A stretch of 64,000 bases of DNA from Hydrogenophaga intermedia. Lineage in GTDB: Bacteria; Pseudomonadota; Gammaproteobacteria; Burkholderiales; Burkholderiaceae_C. Below are positions 28,159 to 39,479 of this stretch, in pieces. A program made the position numbers and the translations under genes. Location: the NCBI RefSeq assembly GCF_000723405.1, contig NZ_CCAE010000026.1, positions 1 through 64,000 of the forward strand, read 5' to 3'. The notes under the pieces are model-generated. The model was given only the letters and a program-made list of their open reading frames with translations. It made no database searches and was not told the DNA's origin. Position 1 is the first letter of the stretch, and each line of letters starts with the position of its first letter.

Positions 28159-29052
28159 TCAGATCAGCGACTTGAGCAGCTTGCCCATCTCGGACGGGTT
28201 GCGCGTGACCTTGAAGCCACACTCTTCCATGATGGCCAGCTTGGCGTCGGCCGTGTCGGCACCGCCGCTGATGAGCGCGCCAGCGTGGCCCATGCGCTTG
28301 CCGGGGGGCGCCGTGACGCCGGCGATGAAGCCGACCACGGGTTTTTTCATGTTCGCCTTGCACCACATCGCGGCCTCGGCCTCGTCGGGGCCGCCGATCT
28401 CGCCGATCATGATCACGGCATCGGTGTCGGGGTCGTCGTTGAAGGCCTTCATGACGTCGATGTGCTTGAGGCCGTTGATGGGGTCACCACCAATGCCGAC
28501 CGCGCTGGACTGGCCCAGGCCGATTTCGGTGAGCTGCGCCACGGCTTCATAGGTCAGCGTACCCGAGCGGGAGACCACGCCGATGCGGCCCTTGCGGTGG
28601 ATGTGGCCGGGCATGATGCCGATCTTGATCTCGTCGGGCGTGATCAGGCCGGGGCAGTTGGGACCCAGCAGCAGCGTTTTCTTGCCGCCCTTGGCTTCCT
28701 TGGCCTTCATCTTGTTGCGCACTTCCAGCATGTCGCGCACGGGGATGCCTTCGGTGATGCAGATCGCCAGGTCCAGGTCGGCCTCGACGGCTTCCCAGAT
28801 GGCGGCGGCGGCGCCCGCGGGCGGCACGTAAATCACGGACACGGTGGCGCCGGTCTGCTGGGCGGCTTCCTTCACCGAGGCGTAGATCGGGATGTTGAAG
28901 ATCGACTCGCCGGCCTTCTTGGGGTTCACGCCGGCGGCGAAGCAGTGCTTGCCGTTGGCGTATTCCTGGCACTTCTCGGTGTGGAACTGGCCGGTCTTGC
29001 CCGTGATGCCCTGGGTGATGAGCTTGGTGTCTTTGTTGATGTAGATCGACAT
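28159..29052 (-). CDS. sucD: Succinate-CoA ligase, alpha subunit
   Basis: TCA-cycle enzyme subunit of 297 aa, partner of SucC. It binds CoA in an N-terminal Rossmann fold ([14 protein letters not shown]) and carries the phosphorylated His in [12 protein letters not shown]. The motif [16 protein letters not shown] is typical. It reversibly couples succinyl-CoA hydrolysis to nucleoside triphosphate formation. sucC lies nine bases upstream on the same strand, and a strong terminator follows. Confidence 0.98.
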   Translation of the reverse strand: MSIYINKDTKLITQGITGKTGQFHTEKCQEYANGKHCFAAGVNPKKAGESIFNIPIYASVKEAAQQTGATVSVIYVPPAGAAAAIWEAVEADLDLAICITEGIPVRDMLEVRNKMKAKEAKGGKKTLLLGPNCPGLITPDEIKIGIMPGHIHRKGRIGVVSRSGTLTYEAVAQLTEIGLGQSSAVGIGGDPINGLKHIDVMKAFNDDPDTDAVIMIGEIGGPDEAEAAMWCKANMKKPVVGFIAGVTAPPGKRMGHAGALISGGADTADAKLAIMEECGFKVTRNPSEMGKLLKSLI

Positions 29053-29061
29053 GTTGGCTCC

Positions 29062-30225
<1,164 letters not shown>

Positions 30226-30315
30226 GAGGTCTCTCTCAGGGATGGATCGTGTGTCCGGCGCGGCAGCGGCGGCGGATGGACGGGCTCACGGACGGAGCAA
30301 CCGGGGACTGTATCA

Positions 30316-30339
30316 TGGTGCATCGCACCAAACTGGTTC
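30316..30339. promoter_or_regulatory. Three alternating GCACCA/TGGTGC half-sites between sucC and argC
   Basis: TGGTGC (30316-30321), GCACCA (30325-30330) and TGGTTC (30334-30339) follow each other with three-base spacers. The second and third resemble the NtrC site TGCACCA-N3-TGGTGCA, with mismatches in the outer half. The first and second form a perfect inverted repeat. This is a candidate operator for sucCD, argC or both; the protein is not known. Confidence 0.45.
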
Positions 30340-30392
30340 ATGGCGGGCGGGGTTCCGAGGCCCGCCGAACCGCATTGCCACAGGATTCGCGC

Positions 30393-31319
30393 ATGGCCCA
30401 CCAGATCTTCATCGACGGCGAAGCCGGCACCACCGGACTGCAGATCCGCGAGCGACTCCTGAAGGAGCACGGCGTTCAGTTGCTCAGCATCGCGCCCGAG
30501 CGCCGCAAGGACCCTGAGGCCAAACGCGAGTTGATGGCACAAGCCGACCTCGTGATCCTGTGCCTGCACGACGACGCGGCGCGCGAATCGGTTGCGATGA
30601 TCGACGGCCTGAGCGGCAAGAAGCCGCGCATCATCGACGCCTCCACCGCGCACCGCACCGCACCCGGCTGGGTATACGGCTTCCCCGAACTCACCGCCAC
30701 GCAGGCCACCGCCGTCCAGCAGGCCGACCGCGTGGCCAACCCCGGCTGCTACGCCACGGGTGCCATCGCGCTCATCCGGCCGTTGGTCGACGCCGGTCTG
30801 ATCCCCACCGATTTCCCGCTGTCGCTGCCATCGGTCAGCGGCTACTCGGGCGGCGGCCGCTCGATGATCGAGGCTCACGAGGCCGGCACCGCGCCACTGT
30901 TCGAGGCTTACGCGCTGGGCCTATCGCACAAACACCTGCCCGAAATCATGGCGCTCACGGGCCTCAAGCAGCGCCCCATCTTCATCCCTGCCGTGGGCAA
31001 TTTCCGCCAGGGCATGCTGGTTCACCTGCCCCTGCACATGGACAGCCTGCCCGGCAAGCCCAAGGCCGCCGACCTGCACGACGCGCTGATGAAGCACTAC
31101 GCCGCGAGCGCGGCCGCCGGCGGTTTCGTGAAGGTGCTGCCGCCCACCGAGGACGGCAAGCTCGACGCCACGGCGCTCAATGACACCAATCTGATCGAAT
31201 TGCGCGTGTTCGCCAACGAATCGCACCGCCAGGCGGTGCTGATCGCGCGGCTGGACAACCTGGGCAAGGGCGCCAGCGGCGCTGCGGTGCAGAACCTCAA
31301 GCTGATGCTGGGGCTTTAA
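30393..31319 (+). CDS. argC: N-acetyl-gamma-glutamyl-phosphate reductase (short type)
   Basis: Arginine biosynthesis enzyme of 308 aa that reduces N-acetyl-glutamyl phosphate to the semialdehyde with NADPH. The N-terminus [18 protein letters not shown] is the nucleotide-binding fold of the short (type 2) ArgC group. The catalytic Cys119 is in NPGCYATG, and a His occurs in LSHKHLPE. It is about 25 residues shorter than E. coli ArgC, as expected for this group. It is convergent with recX, with the stop codons overlapping by four bases. Confidence 0.95.
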   Translation: MAHQIFIDGEAGTTGLQIRERLLKEHGVQLLSIAPERRKDPEAKRELMAQADLVILCLHDDAARESVAMIDGLSGKKPRIIDASTAHRTAPGWVYGFPELTATQATAVQQADRVANPGCYATGAIALIRPLVDAGLIPTDFPLSLPSVSGYSGGGRSMIEAHEAGTAPLFEAYALGLSHKHLPEIMALTGLKQRPIFIPAVGNFRQGMLVHLPLHMDSLPGKPKAADLHDALMKHYAASAAAGGFVKVLPPTEDGKLDATALNDTNLIELRVFANESHRQAVLIARLDNLGKGASGAAVQNLKLMLGL

Positions 31320-31777
31320 GCCGACTCGAGGTCGCCATCGGCGCCCGCCACCACGCGGCGGATCGCCTCGCCACCAAAACCGCGCGCGGCCAGAAAGCGC
31401 ATTTGTTTCGCGCGCTGCGCCGCGTCCGCCGGCGCCTGGCCGAACTTCTTGCGCCACACCTCGCGCGCCCGCTCCACCTCGCTGCCACGCAGTTCGCTCA
31501 CCGCCAGCGCCACGGCCTCGGGCGGCAATCCCTTGGCCTGAAGTTCCTGCCGCACACGCGAGGCCCCCAACCGCGCGGCGCGGCGGTGGACCACCGACTC
31601 GATGACGCGCTGCTCGTCGATGAAGCCCTTGGCTTGCAAGTCGTCGAGCGCCTGCGCGAGTTCCCCGGGCGCTTCTTCGTGCGCGGCGAGCTTGCGCTGC
31701 AGCTCCGCGCGCGAGTGCTCGCGTTGCGCCAGCAGCCGCAACGCGCGGCCCTTGAGCGAGGGCTTCTCGAAGCCCAC
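31316..31777 (-). CDS. recX: RecA regulatory protein RecX
   Basis: Helical 153-aa protein that binds and modulates RecA filaments. The RecX repeats are visible: [39 protein letters not shown] and [16 protein letters not shown]. It starts five bases after the recA stop and is surely in the recA transcript, as is usual. The 3' end overlaps the argC stop. Confidence 0.94.
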   Translation of the reverse strand: MGFEKPSLKGRALRLLAQREHSRAELQRKLAAHEEAPGELAQALDDLQAKGFIDEQRVIESVVHRRAARLGASRVRQELQAKGLPPEAVALAVSELRGSEVERAREVWRKKFGQAPADAAQRAKQMRFLAARGFGGEAIRRVVAGADGDLESA

Positions 31778-31782
31778 GGCGC

Positions 31783-32919
<1,137 letters not shown>

Positions 32920-32975
32920 CGGTGGCTCCTGAGCGGTGAGTGTGTGTTGACTTCGTTGGCTGTGATCACATCCAG

Positions 32976-32995
32976 TACTGGATGCATGCCCAGCA
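32976..32995. promoter_or_regulatory. LexA (SOS) box of recA
   Basis: TACTGGATGCATGCCCAGCA has the CTG-N10-CAG core of LexA sites and matches the E. coli consensus ends TACTG and CAG. It lies in the recA/marR intergenic gap. An adjoining perfect palindrome ATCCAGTACTGGAT partly overlaps it. Confidence 0.8.
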
Positions 32996-33059
32996 GTGTA
33001 GCGGTGTATTGCTGGCGAGCAAGTCGATTTTTGGTCAGTTTGCCTGACAATTTGCCGCC

Positions 33060-33533
33060 ATGATTTCCTTGCCCGACGACCGCTGGCGCGGTGGCCACCT
33101 GGGCCGCCTGCTGGGCGAGGCGCTGCGCCGCTTCGACGCCCGCGTGCTCCACCTGATGGCGCACGACGCCGAGGTGCCTCTGGCCCTGGCCAACCTGGCG
33201 GCGCGACAGCAAGTGGGCGCGGCGCACGTGCACATCACGCGGCACCTGTCGCTGCGAGGCTCCCGGCTGACCGAACTCGCGCAAGCCGCCGGCATGAGCA
33301 AGCAGGCCATGGGCGACCTCGTCACGCAATGCGAAGCCTGGGGCCTGGTGAAGCGCGAGAACGACCCGCTGGATGCGCGGGCGCGGCGCATCGCCTTCAC
33401 GCCCGACGGCTTGCTCTGGCTGGACGCCTTCCGCCGCGCCGTAGCCCGGGCCGAAGCCGAGTTCGCCACCCAGGTAGGCGAGGAGGTGGCCGCGGTGGTG
33501 GCCATCGGTCTGGAGGCCTACGCACAGGCCTGA
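33060..33533 (+). CDS. MarR-family transcriptional regulator
   Basis: Winged-helix DNA-binding protein of 157 aa. The recognition region [19 protein letters not shown] (about 77-95) and the wing [19 protein letters not shown] (about 100-118) match MarR proteins. The ligand and targets are unknown. It is divergent from recA, and its start lies 65 bases from the SOS box, so the LexA site could also affect it. The next gene is a two-component regulator on the same strand, 60 bases on. Confidence 0.87.
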   Translation: MISLPDDRWRGGHLGRLLGEALRRFDARVLHLMAHDAEVPLALANLAARQQVGAAHVHITRHLSLRGSRLTELAQAAGMSKQAMGDLVTQCEAWGLVKRENDPLDARARRIAFTPDGLLWLDAFRRAVARAEAEFATQVGEEVAAVVAIGLEAYAQA

Positions 33534-33593
33534 CCCAGCCGTTCGCCACAGGGCGCCGTCCCTACAATGCGCCACGACCTGAGGAGACAAGCC

Positions 33594-34262
33594 ATGCGCA
33601 TCCTGATCGCCGAGGATGACCACGTGCTGGCCGACGGCCTGCTGCGCAGCCTGCGCGCGGCCGGTGCGGCGGTCGATCACGTGGCCAGTGGCACCGAGGC
33701 CGACGCGGCCCTGATGACCAACAACGAGTTCGACCTGCTCATCCTCGACCTGGGCCTGCCGCGCCTGCACGGCCTGGAGGTGCTCAAGCGCCTGCGCTCG
33801 CGCGGCTCGGCCATGCCGGTGCTGATCCTCACCGCGGCCGACAGCGTGGAAGAGCGCGTCAAGGGCCTGGACGTCGGCGCCGACGACTACATGGCCAAAC
33901 CCTTCTCGCTGCAGGAGCTGGAGGCGCGTGTGCGCGCCCTCACGCGCCGCGGCATGGGCGGCAGCACCAACCTCATCCGCCACGGCCCGCTGGAGTACGA
34001 CCAGGCGGGCCGCGTGGCCACCATCGACGGCAAGCTGGTGGAGCTGTCGGCGCGCGAGCTGGGCCTGCTCGAGGTGCTGCTGCAGCGCGCCGGCCGCCTC
34101 GTCAGCAAGGACCAGCTCGTCGAGCGCCTGTGCGAATGGGGCGAAGAGGTCAGCACCAACGCGATCGAGGTCTACATCCACCGCCTGCGCAAGAAGATCG
34201 AGAAAGGCCCGATCCGCATCGCCACGGTGCGCGGCCTGGGCTACTGCCTGGAGAAAGTGTGA
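33594..34262 (+). CDS. OmpR-type response regulator (TctD-like)
   Basis: Regulator of 222 aa. The receiver has EDD at 7-9, phosphoacceptor Asp52 (LILDLGLPR), Thr80 and Lys102 (MAKPFS). The winged-helix effector (about 128-220) ends in YIHRLRKKIEKGPIRIATVRG-like sequence and reads promoter DNA. ATG at 33594 has a good Shine-Dalgarno (GAGGAG), and a TACAAT -10 lies about 30 bases upstream. The stop overlaps the kinase GTG start by four bases. The pairing with a 2CSK_N-type kinase suggests a TctDE/QseBC-like system; the signal is unknown. Confidence 0.93.
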   Translation: MRILIAEDDHVLADGLLRSLRAAGAAVDHVASGTEADAALMTNNEFDLLILDLGLPRLHGLEVLKRLRSRGSAMPVLILTAADSVEERVKGLDVGADDYMAKPFSLQELEARVRALTRRGMGGSTNLIRHGPLEYDQAGRVATIDGKLVELSARELGLLEVLLQRAGRLVSKDQLVERLCEWGEEVSTNAIEVYIHRLRKKIEKGPIRIATVRGLGYCLEKV

Positions 34263-35743
34263 CCCACCCCGCGCCCGACGAACGCGCGGCGCGCCACAAC
34301 ACCACCCCGATCTCCTTCGGCCTGTTCCAGCGCGAGCAGCGCAGCCTGTTCGGCGAGATCCTCGACTGGATGCTCACGCCCCTGCTGCTGCTGTGGCCGC
34401 TGTCGCTCGCCCTCACGTGGGTGGTGGCGCAGGGCATCGCCAACAAGCCCTTCGACCGGGCGCTGGAATACAACCTGCAGGCGTTGGCGCAGCTGGTGGT
34501 GGTGGAGGACGGCACATTGCGCTTCGCGATCGATCCGCAGACACGCGACCTGCTGCGCGCCGATGATTCGGACCTGGTGTACTACCAACTCGCCGACGCA
34601 CGGGGTCAATTCGTCAGCGGTGAGTTCGACCTGCCCGCGCCGCCTGCCGACGAGGTGCCCGAGGCCGGCCGCATACGTCAGCGCGACGACGTGCTGCGCG
34701 GCGACGCGGTGCGCGTGGCCTACACCTGGCTCGCGCGGCCCGACCCGCTGCGCCCGGTGCTGCTGCAGGTGGCCGAGACCACCGGCCGGCGCTCCACGCT
34801 GGCCAACGAGATCATCAAGGGCGTGATGGTCCCGCAGTTCGTGATCTTGCCGCTGGCGGTGCTGCTCGTGTGGCTGGCACTGGTGCGGGGCATCCGCCCG
34901 CTGTCGGACCTGGAGCAGCGCATCCGCGCGCGCCGCCCGGACGACCTCAGCCCGATCGAAGAGGCCGACATCCCGCAGGAGGTGGCGCCGCTGGTGTCGT
35001 CCATCAACGACCTGCTGGCGCGGCTGAAGGTGTCGCTGACCACGCAGCGCCGCTTCCTCGCCGACGCGGCGCACCAGCTCAAGACACCATTGGCTGGCCT
35101 GCGCATGCAAGCCGAACTGGCTCAGCGCGAGTCCGACCCGGCGGGACTGCGTGGCTCATTGCATCAGATCGCGCGCTCCAGCGCGCGCGCCACACACACG
35201 GTGAACCAGCTGCTCGCCCTGGCGCGCGCCGAGACGACGGGGCGAACCCTGCCCAGCGCGCGCGTCGACCTGGCGCGGCTGGTCGCCGCCGTGGTGCGCG
35301 ACACCGTGCCGCGCGCGCTGGAACTGGGCGTGGACCTGGGCGTGGAGGGCGACACCGAGGTGCCCGAGGAGCTGCAGCTCACCGGCAACCCCACGCTGCT
35401 GCAGGAAATGGTTCGCAACCTGGTGGACAACGCCATGGCCTACGGCGGGCCCAAGGGCGTGGTGACGGCGCGTGTGCTGGTGGACCGCTTCAGCGGCGTG
35501 CAGCTCGTGCAGGTGGAAGACAACGGCCCCGGCATCCCGCTGAGCGAACGCGCTCTGGTGATGCAACCCTTCTACCGCGCGTTGGGCACCGACGTGGACG
35601 GCTCGGGCCTGGGCCTGGCCATCGTGCAGGAGATCGCGCAGCAGCACGGCGCCACCGTGCACATGGAGGACGCCCACCCGGAACGCGCGCGCCCGGGACT
35701 GCGCGTGTCGGTGCGCTTCGTGGCAAAGCAGGGACTTGAATGA
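34259..35743 (+). CDS. Sensor histidine kinase (TctE-like, 2CSK_N domain)
   Basis: Inner-membrane kinase of 494 aa. TM1 is at about residues 38-60 (LTPLLLLWPLSLALTWVV) and TM2 at about 186-206. They flank a periplasmic sensor of the 2CSK_N type (SDLVYYQLADARGQ). A HAMP-like linker follows, then His272 in FLADAAHQLKTPLAGL. The catalytic ATPase domain has NLVDNAMAYGG, EDNGPGIP and GSGLGLAIVQEI. The GTG start overlaps the regulator stop (GTGA), indicating translational coupling. TctE senses tricarboxylates in some species; no tctCBA transport genes are adjacent. Confidence 0.92.
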   Translation: MTHPAPDERAARHNTTPISFGLFQREQRSLFGEILDWMLTPLLLLWPLSLALTWVVAQGIANKPFDRALEYNLQALAQLVVVEDGTLRFAIDPQTRDLLRADDSDLVYYQLADARGQFVSGEFDLPAPPADEVPEAGRIRQRDDVLRGDAVRVAYTWLARPDPLRPVLLQVAETTGRRSTLANEIIKGVMVPQFVILPLAVLLVWLALVRGIRPLSDLEQRIRARRPDDLSPIEEADIPQEVAPLVSSINDLLARLKVSLTTQRRFLADAAHQLKTPLAGLRMQAELAQRESDPAGLRGSLHQIARSSARATHTVNQLLALARAETTGRTLPSARVDLARLVAAVVRDTVPRALELGVDLGVEGDTEVPEELQLTGNPTLLQEMVRNLVDNAMAYGGPKGVVTARVLVDRFSGVQLVQVEDNGPGIPLSERALVMQPFYRALGTDVDGSGLGLAIVQEIAQQHGATVHMEDAHPERARPGLRVSVRFVAKQGLE

Positions 35744-35752
35744 TCCGCCGCC

Positions 35753-36397
35753 TCAGCCTTTGAACACATTCAACTCCAGGCGCTCGCGCTCAATGGCGCG
35801 CGCCACCGCAGGCAATGCCGCGAAGCGCTGCACCAGCGCCCAGGTGGCGGGCAGGCTGTTGGGGTCGATGCCGGCGAAGCCGCCCCAGCGCAGCAGCGTC
35901 AGCGCGTACGCATCGAGCGCGCCGGGTTTGTCGCCGCTCAGCCAGGGACTGGCTTTCTGTGCCAACGCCTCGATCTCGCCGAGCAGGCCGCGGTAGACCT
36001 CCACCGCGTGCGCCTTGACAGCCTTCTGCGCGGCCTCATCGGCGGTGAATTTCTGCGGCATGAACACGTGCGTGAAGGTCGGGTGCACGGTGTTGTTCAT
36101 CCAGGCCAGGGTCTGAAGCGCGCGCGTGCGCGCCACGCCCGAGGCGGGCAGCAGACCGGCCTCGGGAAACTTGCCATCGAGGTAGAGCACGATGGCCGGA
36201 ATCTGCGTGATGACCTCGTCGCCGTCCACCAGCACGGGCACCTGGCCACGCGGGTTGATGGCCAGGTACTCGGGCGCGCGTTGCTCGGCCTTGTGCAACT
36301 TGATCAGCGCGGGCTCGAAGGTCGCGCCCGCCAGTTCGAGCGAGCTGTGCGGCACGAAGGAACACGCGCCAGGCGCGTAGTAGAGCTTGAGGCTCAT
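35753..36397 (-). CDS. Glutathione S-transferase
   Basis: Cytoplasmic 214-aa GST of the beta-class type. MSLKLYYAPGACSFVPH carries the beta-class Cys in the GACS motif. NPRGQVPVLV holds the cis-Pro and ITQIPAIVLYL the glutathione site. It lies 28 bases after topB on the same strand and is convergent with the sensor kinase. The substrate is unknown. Confidence 0.9.
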   Translation of the reverse strand: MSLKLYYAPGACSFVPHSSLELAGATFEPALIKLHKAEQRAPEYLAINPRGQVPVLVDGDEVITQIPAIVLYLDGKFPEAGLLPASGVARTRALQTLAWMNNTVHPTFTHVFMPQKFTADEAAQKAVKAHAVEVYRGLLGEIEALAQKASPWLSGDKPGALDAYALTLLRWGGFAGIDPNSLPATWALVQRFAALPAVARAIERERLELNVFKG

Positions 36398-36425
36398 GGG
36401 GTCTGTCTCCAGGTTTGGGGTGAAT

Positions 36426-39368
36426 TCAGCTCAGGTGATGGCCGACCAGGCCGGCGATCTCGAACATGGTGACCGCATCCTTGCCGAATACGGGGCGCAG
36501 CTTGGCGTCGGCATTGACGCGGCGTTTGTCCGCCGGGTCCTGCAGCCCATTGGCCTTGATGTAGTCCCACAGCTTCTTGACCACCTCGGGCCGCGACACC
36601 GGCCCTTCGCCGATGACCGCCGCCAGCGCCGCGCTGGGCTGCTTGCCGGTGGCGGCCGTGGTCTTGCGCGGGGCTTTCTTCTCTGCGGGCGCCTTCTTCG
36701 CGGCCGGGGCTTTCTTGGCCGCGGCCTTCTTCGCCGGCGCGGCGGCCTTGGCCGCGGGGCGCGCCGGCGCGCCCTTGCGCGGCGGGTACTTGCTGTCGCG
36801 CTTCTCGAACTCGAAGTTCACCTTGCCGGCCTCGGCGTCCCAGGCCAGGAAGGCCTTGAACGAGCGGCGCGTGCGCATGGAGACGAACTTGTCGAGCAGA
36901 TCGGTCTTGCCGGTGGCCAGCAGCTTGCTCATCTGCTCGCGCGCCACGGGCTGCTGCAGGATGACCTTGCCGCTCTTGAAATCGCAGCTTGGCGTGGGCT
37001 GCTGCGCGGTGGGCACGGCGCGTTCACACACGTAGTTGGCGCCGTGCTCGTGCACCGCGCCGCCACACTTGGGGCAGGCGCCCAGGGACTCGCTGCCGGA
37101 GAAGTCGACCAGCTCGCCGGTCTCCTCGTCCTTGCGGTCGTCGCCGAAGTCGAACTCGAGCTTCCAGTTGCGGTCTTCCTCGCTGTACTTGAGCGCGAGC
37201 TCGGCCACGAAGGGCCAACCCGCCTTGGAGCGGAAGCCCTCCAGCGGGCCGATGCGCTTGTCGCGCAGGAAATGATTGGCCTCGGCGGTCTCGAAGGTGC
37301 GGCCCGCGGGCGACTTGGTGAACGAAAAGCCACAGCCCTCGCTGGCGCCGTTGACGCCAGTGCAGGCGAAGCGGCGGTAGTTTTCCTTCACCACGCCACC
37401 GCAGTTGGGGCAGGGCGTGGACAGCGTGGCGTAGTCACCCGGCACGGTGTCGCGGTCGTACTCCTTGGCCTTCTTCACCAGGCGCTCGGTCATGGCGGCG
37501 ATCTCGGCCATGAAGGCGTCGCGCGAGAGCTTGCCATGCTCCATCTGCGCGAGCTTGTACTCCCACTCGCCGGTGAGCTCGGGCTTGGAGAGGTCCTCCA
37601 CCTCCAGGCCGCGCAGCAGCGTCATGAGCTGGAAGGCCTTGGCGGTGGGGATGAGCTCGCGGCCCTCGCGCAGCATGTACTTCTCGGCCAGCAGGCCTTC
37701 GATGGTGGCCGCGCGGGTGGCTGGTGTGCCCAGGCCTTTCTCGTGCATGGCCTCGCGCAGTTCCTCATCGTCGATGAGCTTGCCCGCGCCTTCCATGGCG
37801 GCCAGCAGCGTGGCTTCGCTGTAGCGAGCGGGCGGGCGGGTCTGCAGGCCCTTGTGCTCCACCGACTCGGTGCGCACGGTTTCGCCTTCGCGCACGGGCA
37901 CCAGGTTCTGGCCCTTGTCGCCAGCCTGCGCGCCTTCCACGTCCTCGGCGGCCTCCTTGCCGTACACGGCCATCCAGCCCGGCTTCACCAGCACCTTGCC
38001 CTCGGTCTTGAAGTGGTGGTTGAGCACGGAACTGATGCGCGTGGTGACCAGGAACTCGGCGCTGGGGAAGAACACTGCGATGAAGCGGCGCACCACCAGG
38101 TCGTAGAGCTTCTGCTCGGCCTCGGAGAGGCCGTGCGGGGCCTGCAGCGTGGGGATGATGGCGAAGTGGTCCGATACCTTGCTGTTGTCGAAGATGCGCT
38201 TGCTGGGCTTGATGTAGCCGTTGCTGAGCGCGGTCTTGGCGTGCGGCGCCAGGTGCCCCATGCCGCTGCCGGCCAGCATCTCGAAGGTGTCCTTCACCGT
38301 GCCCAGGTAGTCCTCAGGCAGGGCGCGTGAATCGGTTCGCGGATAGGTCAGGGCCTTGTGGCGCTCGTAGAGGCTCTGCGCAAGCTGCAGCGTGGTCTTG
38401 GCCGAGAAGCCAAAGCGGCCGTTGGCCTCGCGCTGCAGGCTGGTCAGGTCGTAGAGCTGGCCGCAGGCCTGGGTGGTGGGCTTGCTCTCTTCCTTGACGC
38501 TGGCGGCCTTGCCACGCACCGCGTCCACGATGGCCTGCGCTTCCTGCAGGCTCCAGACGCGGTCGGCGCGCAGGTCGGCGTCGGCGTCCTCACCCGTGGG
38601 CTTCTTGAAATCGGGGTTGAACCACTTGCCAGGGTACTCGCCGGCCTCGGCCAGGAAGCTGGCGTGGATCTCCCAGTAGTCGCGCGGCCTGTGGGCGCGG
38701 ATCTTCTCCTCGCGCTCCACGACGATGGACAGTGTGGGCGTCTGCACGCGGCCCACGGTGGTGAGGAAGAAGCCGCCGTCGCGCGAGTTGAAGGCCGTCA
38801 TGGCCCGCGTGCCGTTGATGCCCACCAGCCAGTCGGCCTCGGAGCGGCTGCGCGCCGCGTCGGCCAGGCCGCGCATCTGCGCGTCGCTGCGCAGTCGCTC
38901 GAAGCCCTCGCGGATGGCGGCCGGCGTCATGGACTGCAGCCACAGGCGGCTCACCGGCTTGCCCAGGCCCTGGTACTGGCCGCCCTTCAGGCCGCCCGCG
39001 TACTGCTCGATCAGGCGGAAGATGAGTTCCCCCTCACGGCCCGCGTCGCAGGCGTTGATGAGTTCGGTGACGTCCTTGCGCTTGGCCAGCCTGACCACGG
39101 CGTTCAGACGCGACTTCGCCTTGTCGATCGGCTTGAGCTCGAAGTACGGCGGCAGCACCGGCAGGTGGGCGAAGCTCCACTTGCCACGCTTGACGTCGAA
39201 CTGCTCGGGCGCGGCGATCTCCACCAGGTGGCCCACGGCGGACGTGACCACGTACCGATCGTTCTCGAAGTGATCGTCGTGCTTGTCGAACTTGCCCGCG
39301 ACCGGCGTCAGGGCGCGGACGATGTCTTGCGCCACGGACGGCTTCTCGGCAATGACCAGGGTTTTCAT
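36426..39368 (-). CDS. topB: DNA topoisomerase III with H1-like linker and C-terminal SWIB domain
   Basis: Type IA topoisomerase of 980 aa. The TOPRIM domain begins KTLVIAEKPSVAQDIV and has DAGREGELI. The catalytic Tyr is near residue 342 in LTYPRTDSRALPED. Zinc-ribbon-like repeats follow (CPNCGG, CPKCGG). The tail is unusual. About residues 864-911 are Lys/Ala/Pro-rich with AKKAAAKKAPAAKKAPAEKK, like histone H1. Residues 912-980 match a SWIB/MDM2 domain (KKLWDYIKANGLQDP, NADAKLRPVFGKD). E. coli TopB is about 650 residues and lacks both. MKTLVIAEKPS is the clear start. A SET-domain methyltransferase is transcribed divergently, 111 bases away. Confidence 0.95.
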   Translation of the reverse strand: MKTLVIAEKPSVAQDIVRALTPVAGKFDKHDDHFENDRYVVTSAVGHLVEIAAPEQFDVKRGKWSFAHLPVLPPYFELKPIDKAKSRLNAVVRLAKRKDVTELINACDAGREGELIFRLIEQYAGGLKGGQYQGLGKPVSRLWLQSMTPAAIREGFERLRSDAQMRGLADAARSRSEADWLVGINGTRAMTAFNSRDGGFFLTTVGRVQTPTLSIVVEREEKIRAHRPRDYWEIHASFLAEAGEYPGKWFNPDFKKPTGEDADADLRADRVWSLQEAQAIVDAVRGKAASVKEESKPTTQACGQLYDLTSLQREANGRFGFSAKTTLQLAQSLYERHKALTYPRTDSRALPEDYLGTVKDTFEMLAGSGMGHLAPHAKTALSNGYIKPSKRIFDNSKVSDHFAIIPTLQAPHGLSEAEQKLYDLVVRRFIAVFFPSAEFLVTTRISSVLNHHFKTEGKVLVKPGWMAVYGKEAAEDVEGAQAGDKGQNLVPVREGETVRTESVEHKGLQTRPPARYSEATLLAAMEGAGKLIDDEELREAMHEKGLGTPATRAATIEGLLAEKYMLREGRELIPTAKAFQLMTLLRGLEVEDLSKPELTGEWEYKLAQMEHGKLSRDAFMAEIAAMTERLVKKAKEYDRDTVPGDYATLSTPCPNCGGVVKENYRRFACTGVNGASEGCGFSFTKSPAGRTFETAEANHFLRDKRIGPLEGFRSKAGWPFVAELALKYSEEDRNWKLEFDFGDDRKDEETGELVDFSGSESLGACPKCGGAVHEHGANYVCERAVPTAQQPTPSCDFKSGKVILQQPVAREQMSKLLATGKTDLLDKFVSMRTRRSFKAFLAWDAEAGKVNFEFEKRDSKYPPRKGAPARPAAKAAAPAKKAAAKKAPAAKKAPAEKKAPRKTTAATGKQPSAALAAVIGEGPVSRPEVVKKLWDYIKANGLQDPADKRRVNADAKLRPVFGKDAVTMFEIAGLVGHHLS

Positions 39369-39395
39369 CTCTACAATCCGCTCCCATACACGCGG

Positions 39396-39419
39396 GCGCG
39401 CACACACACGTGCGCGCGC
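39396..39419. repeat. Alternating purine-pyrimidine (Z-DNA-prone) tract
   Basis: Twenty-four bases strictly alternate purine and pyrimidine (GCGCGC, then ACACACAC, then GTGCGCGCGC) between the divergent topB and SET genes. A palindrome GTGCGCGCAC follows at 39425-39434. Such tracts adopt left-handed DNA under negative supercoiling. Confidence 0.8.
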
Positions 39420-39479
39420 TTGTCGTGCGCGCACCCACGCGCACACCCGCACAAAACAACCTTACCAAAGAAATTCGAC

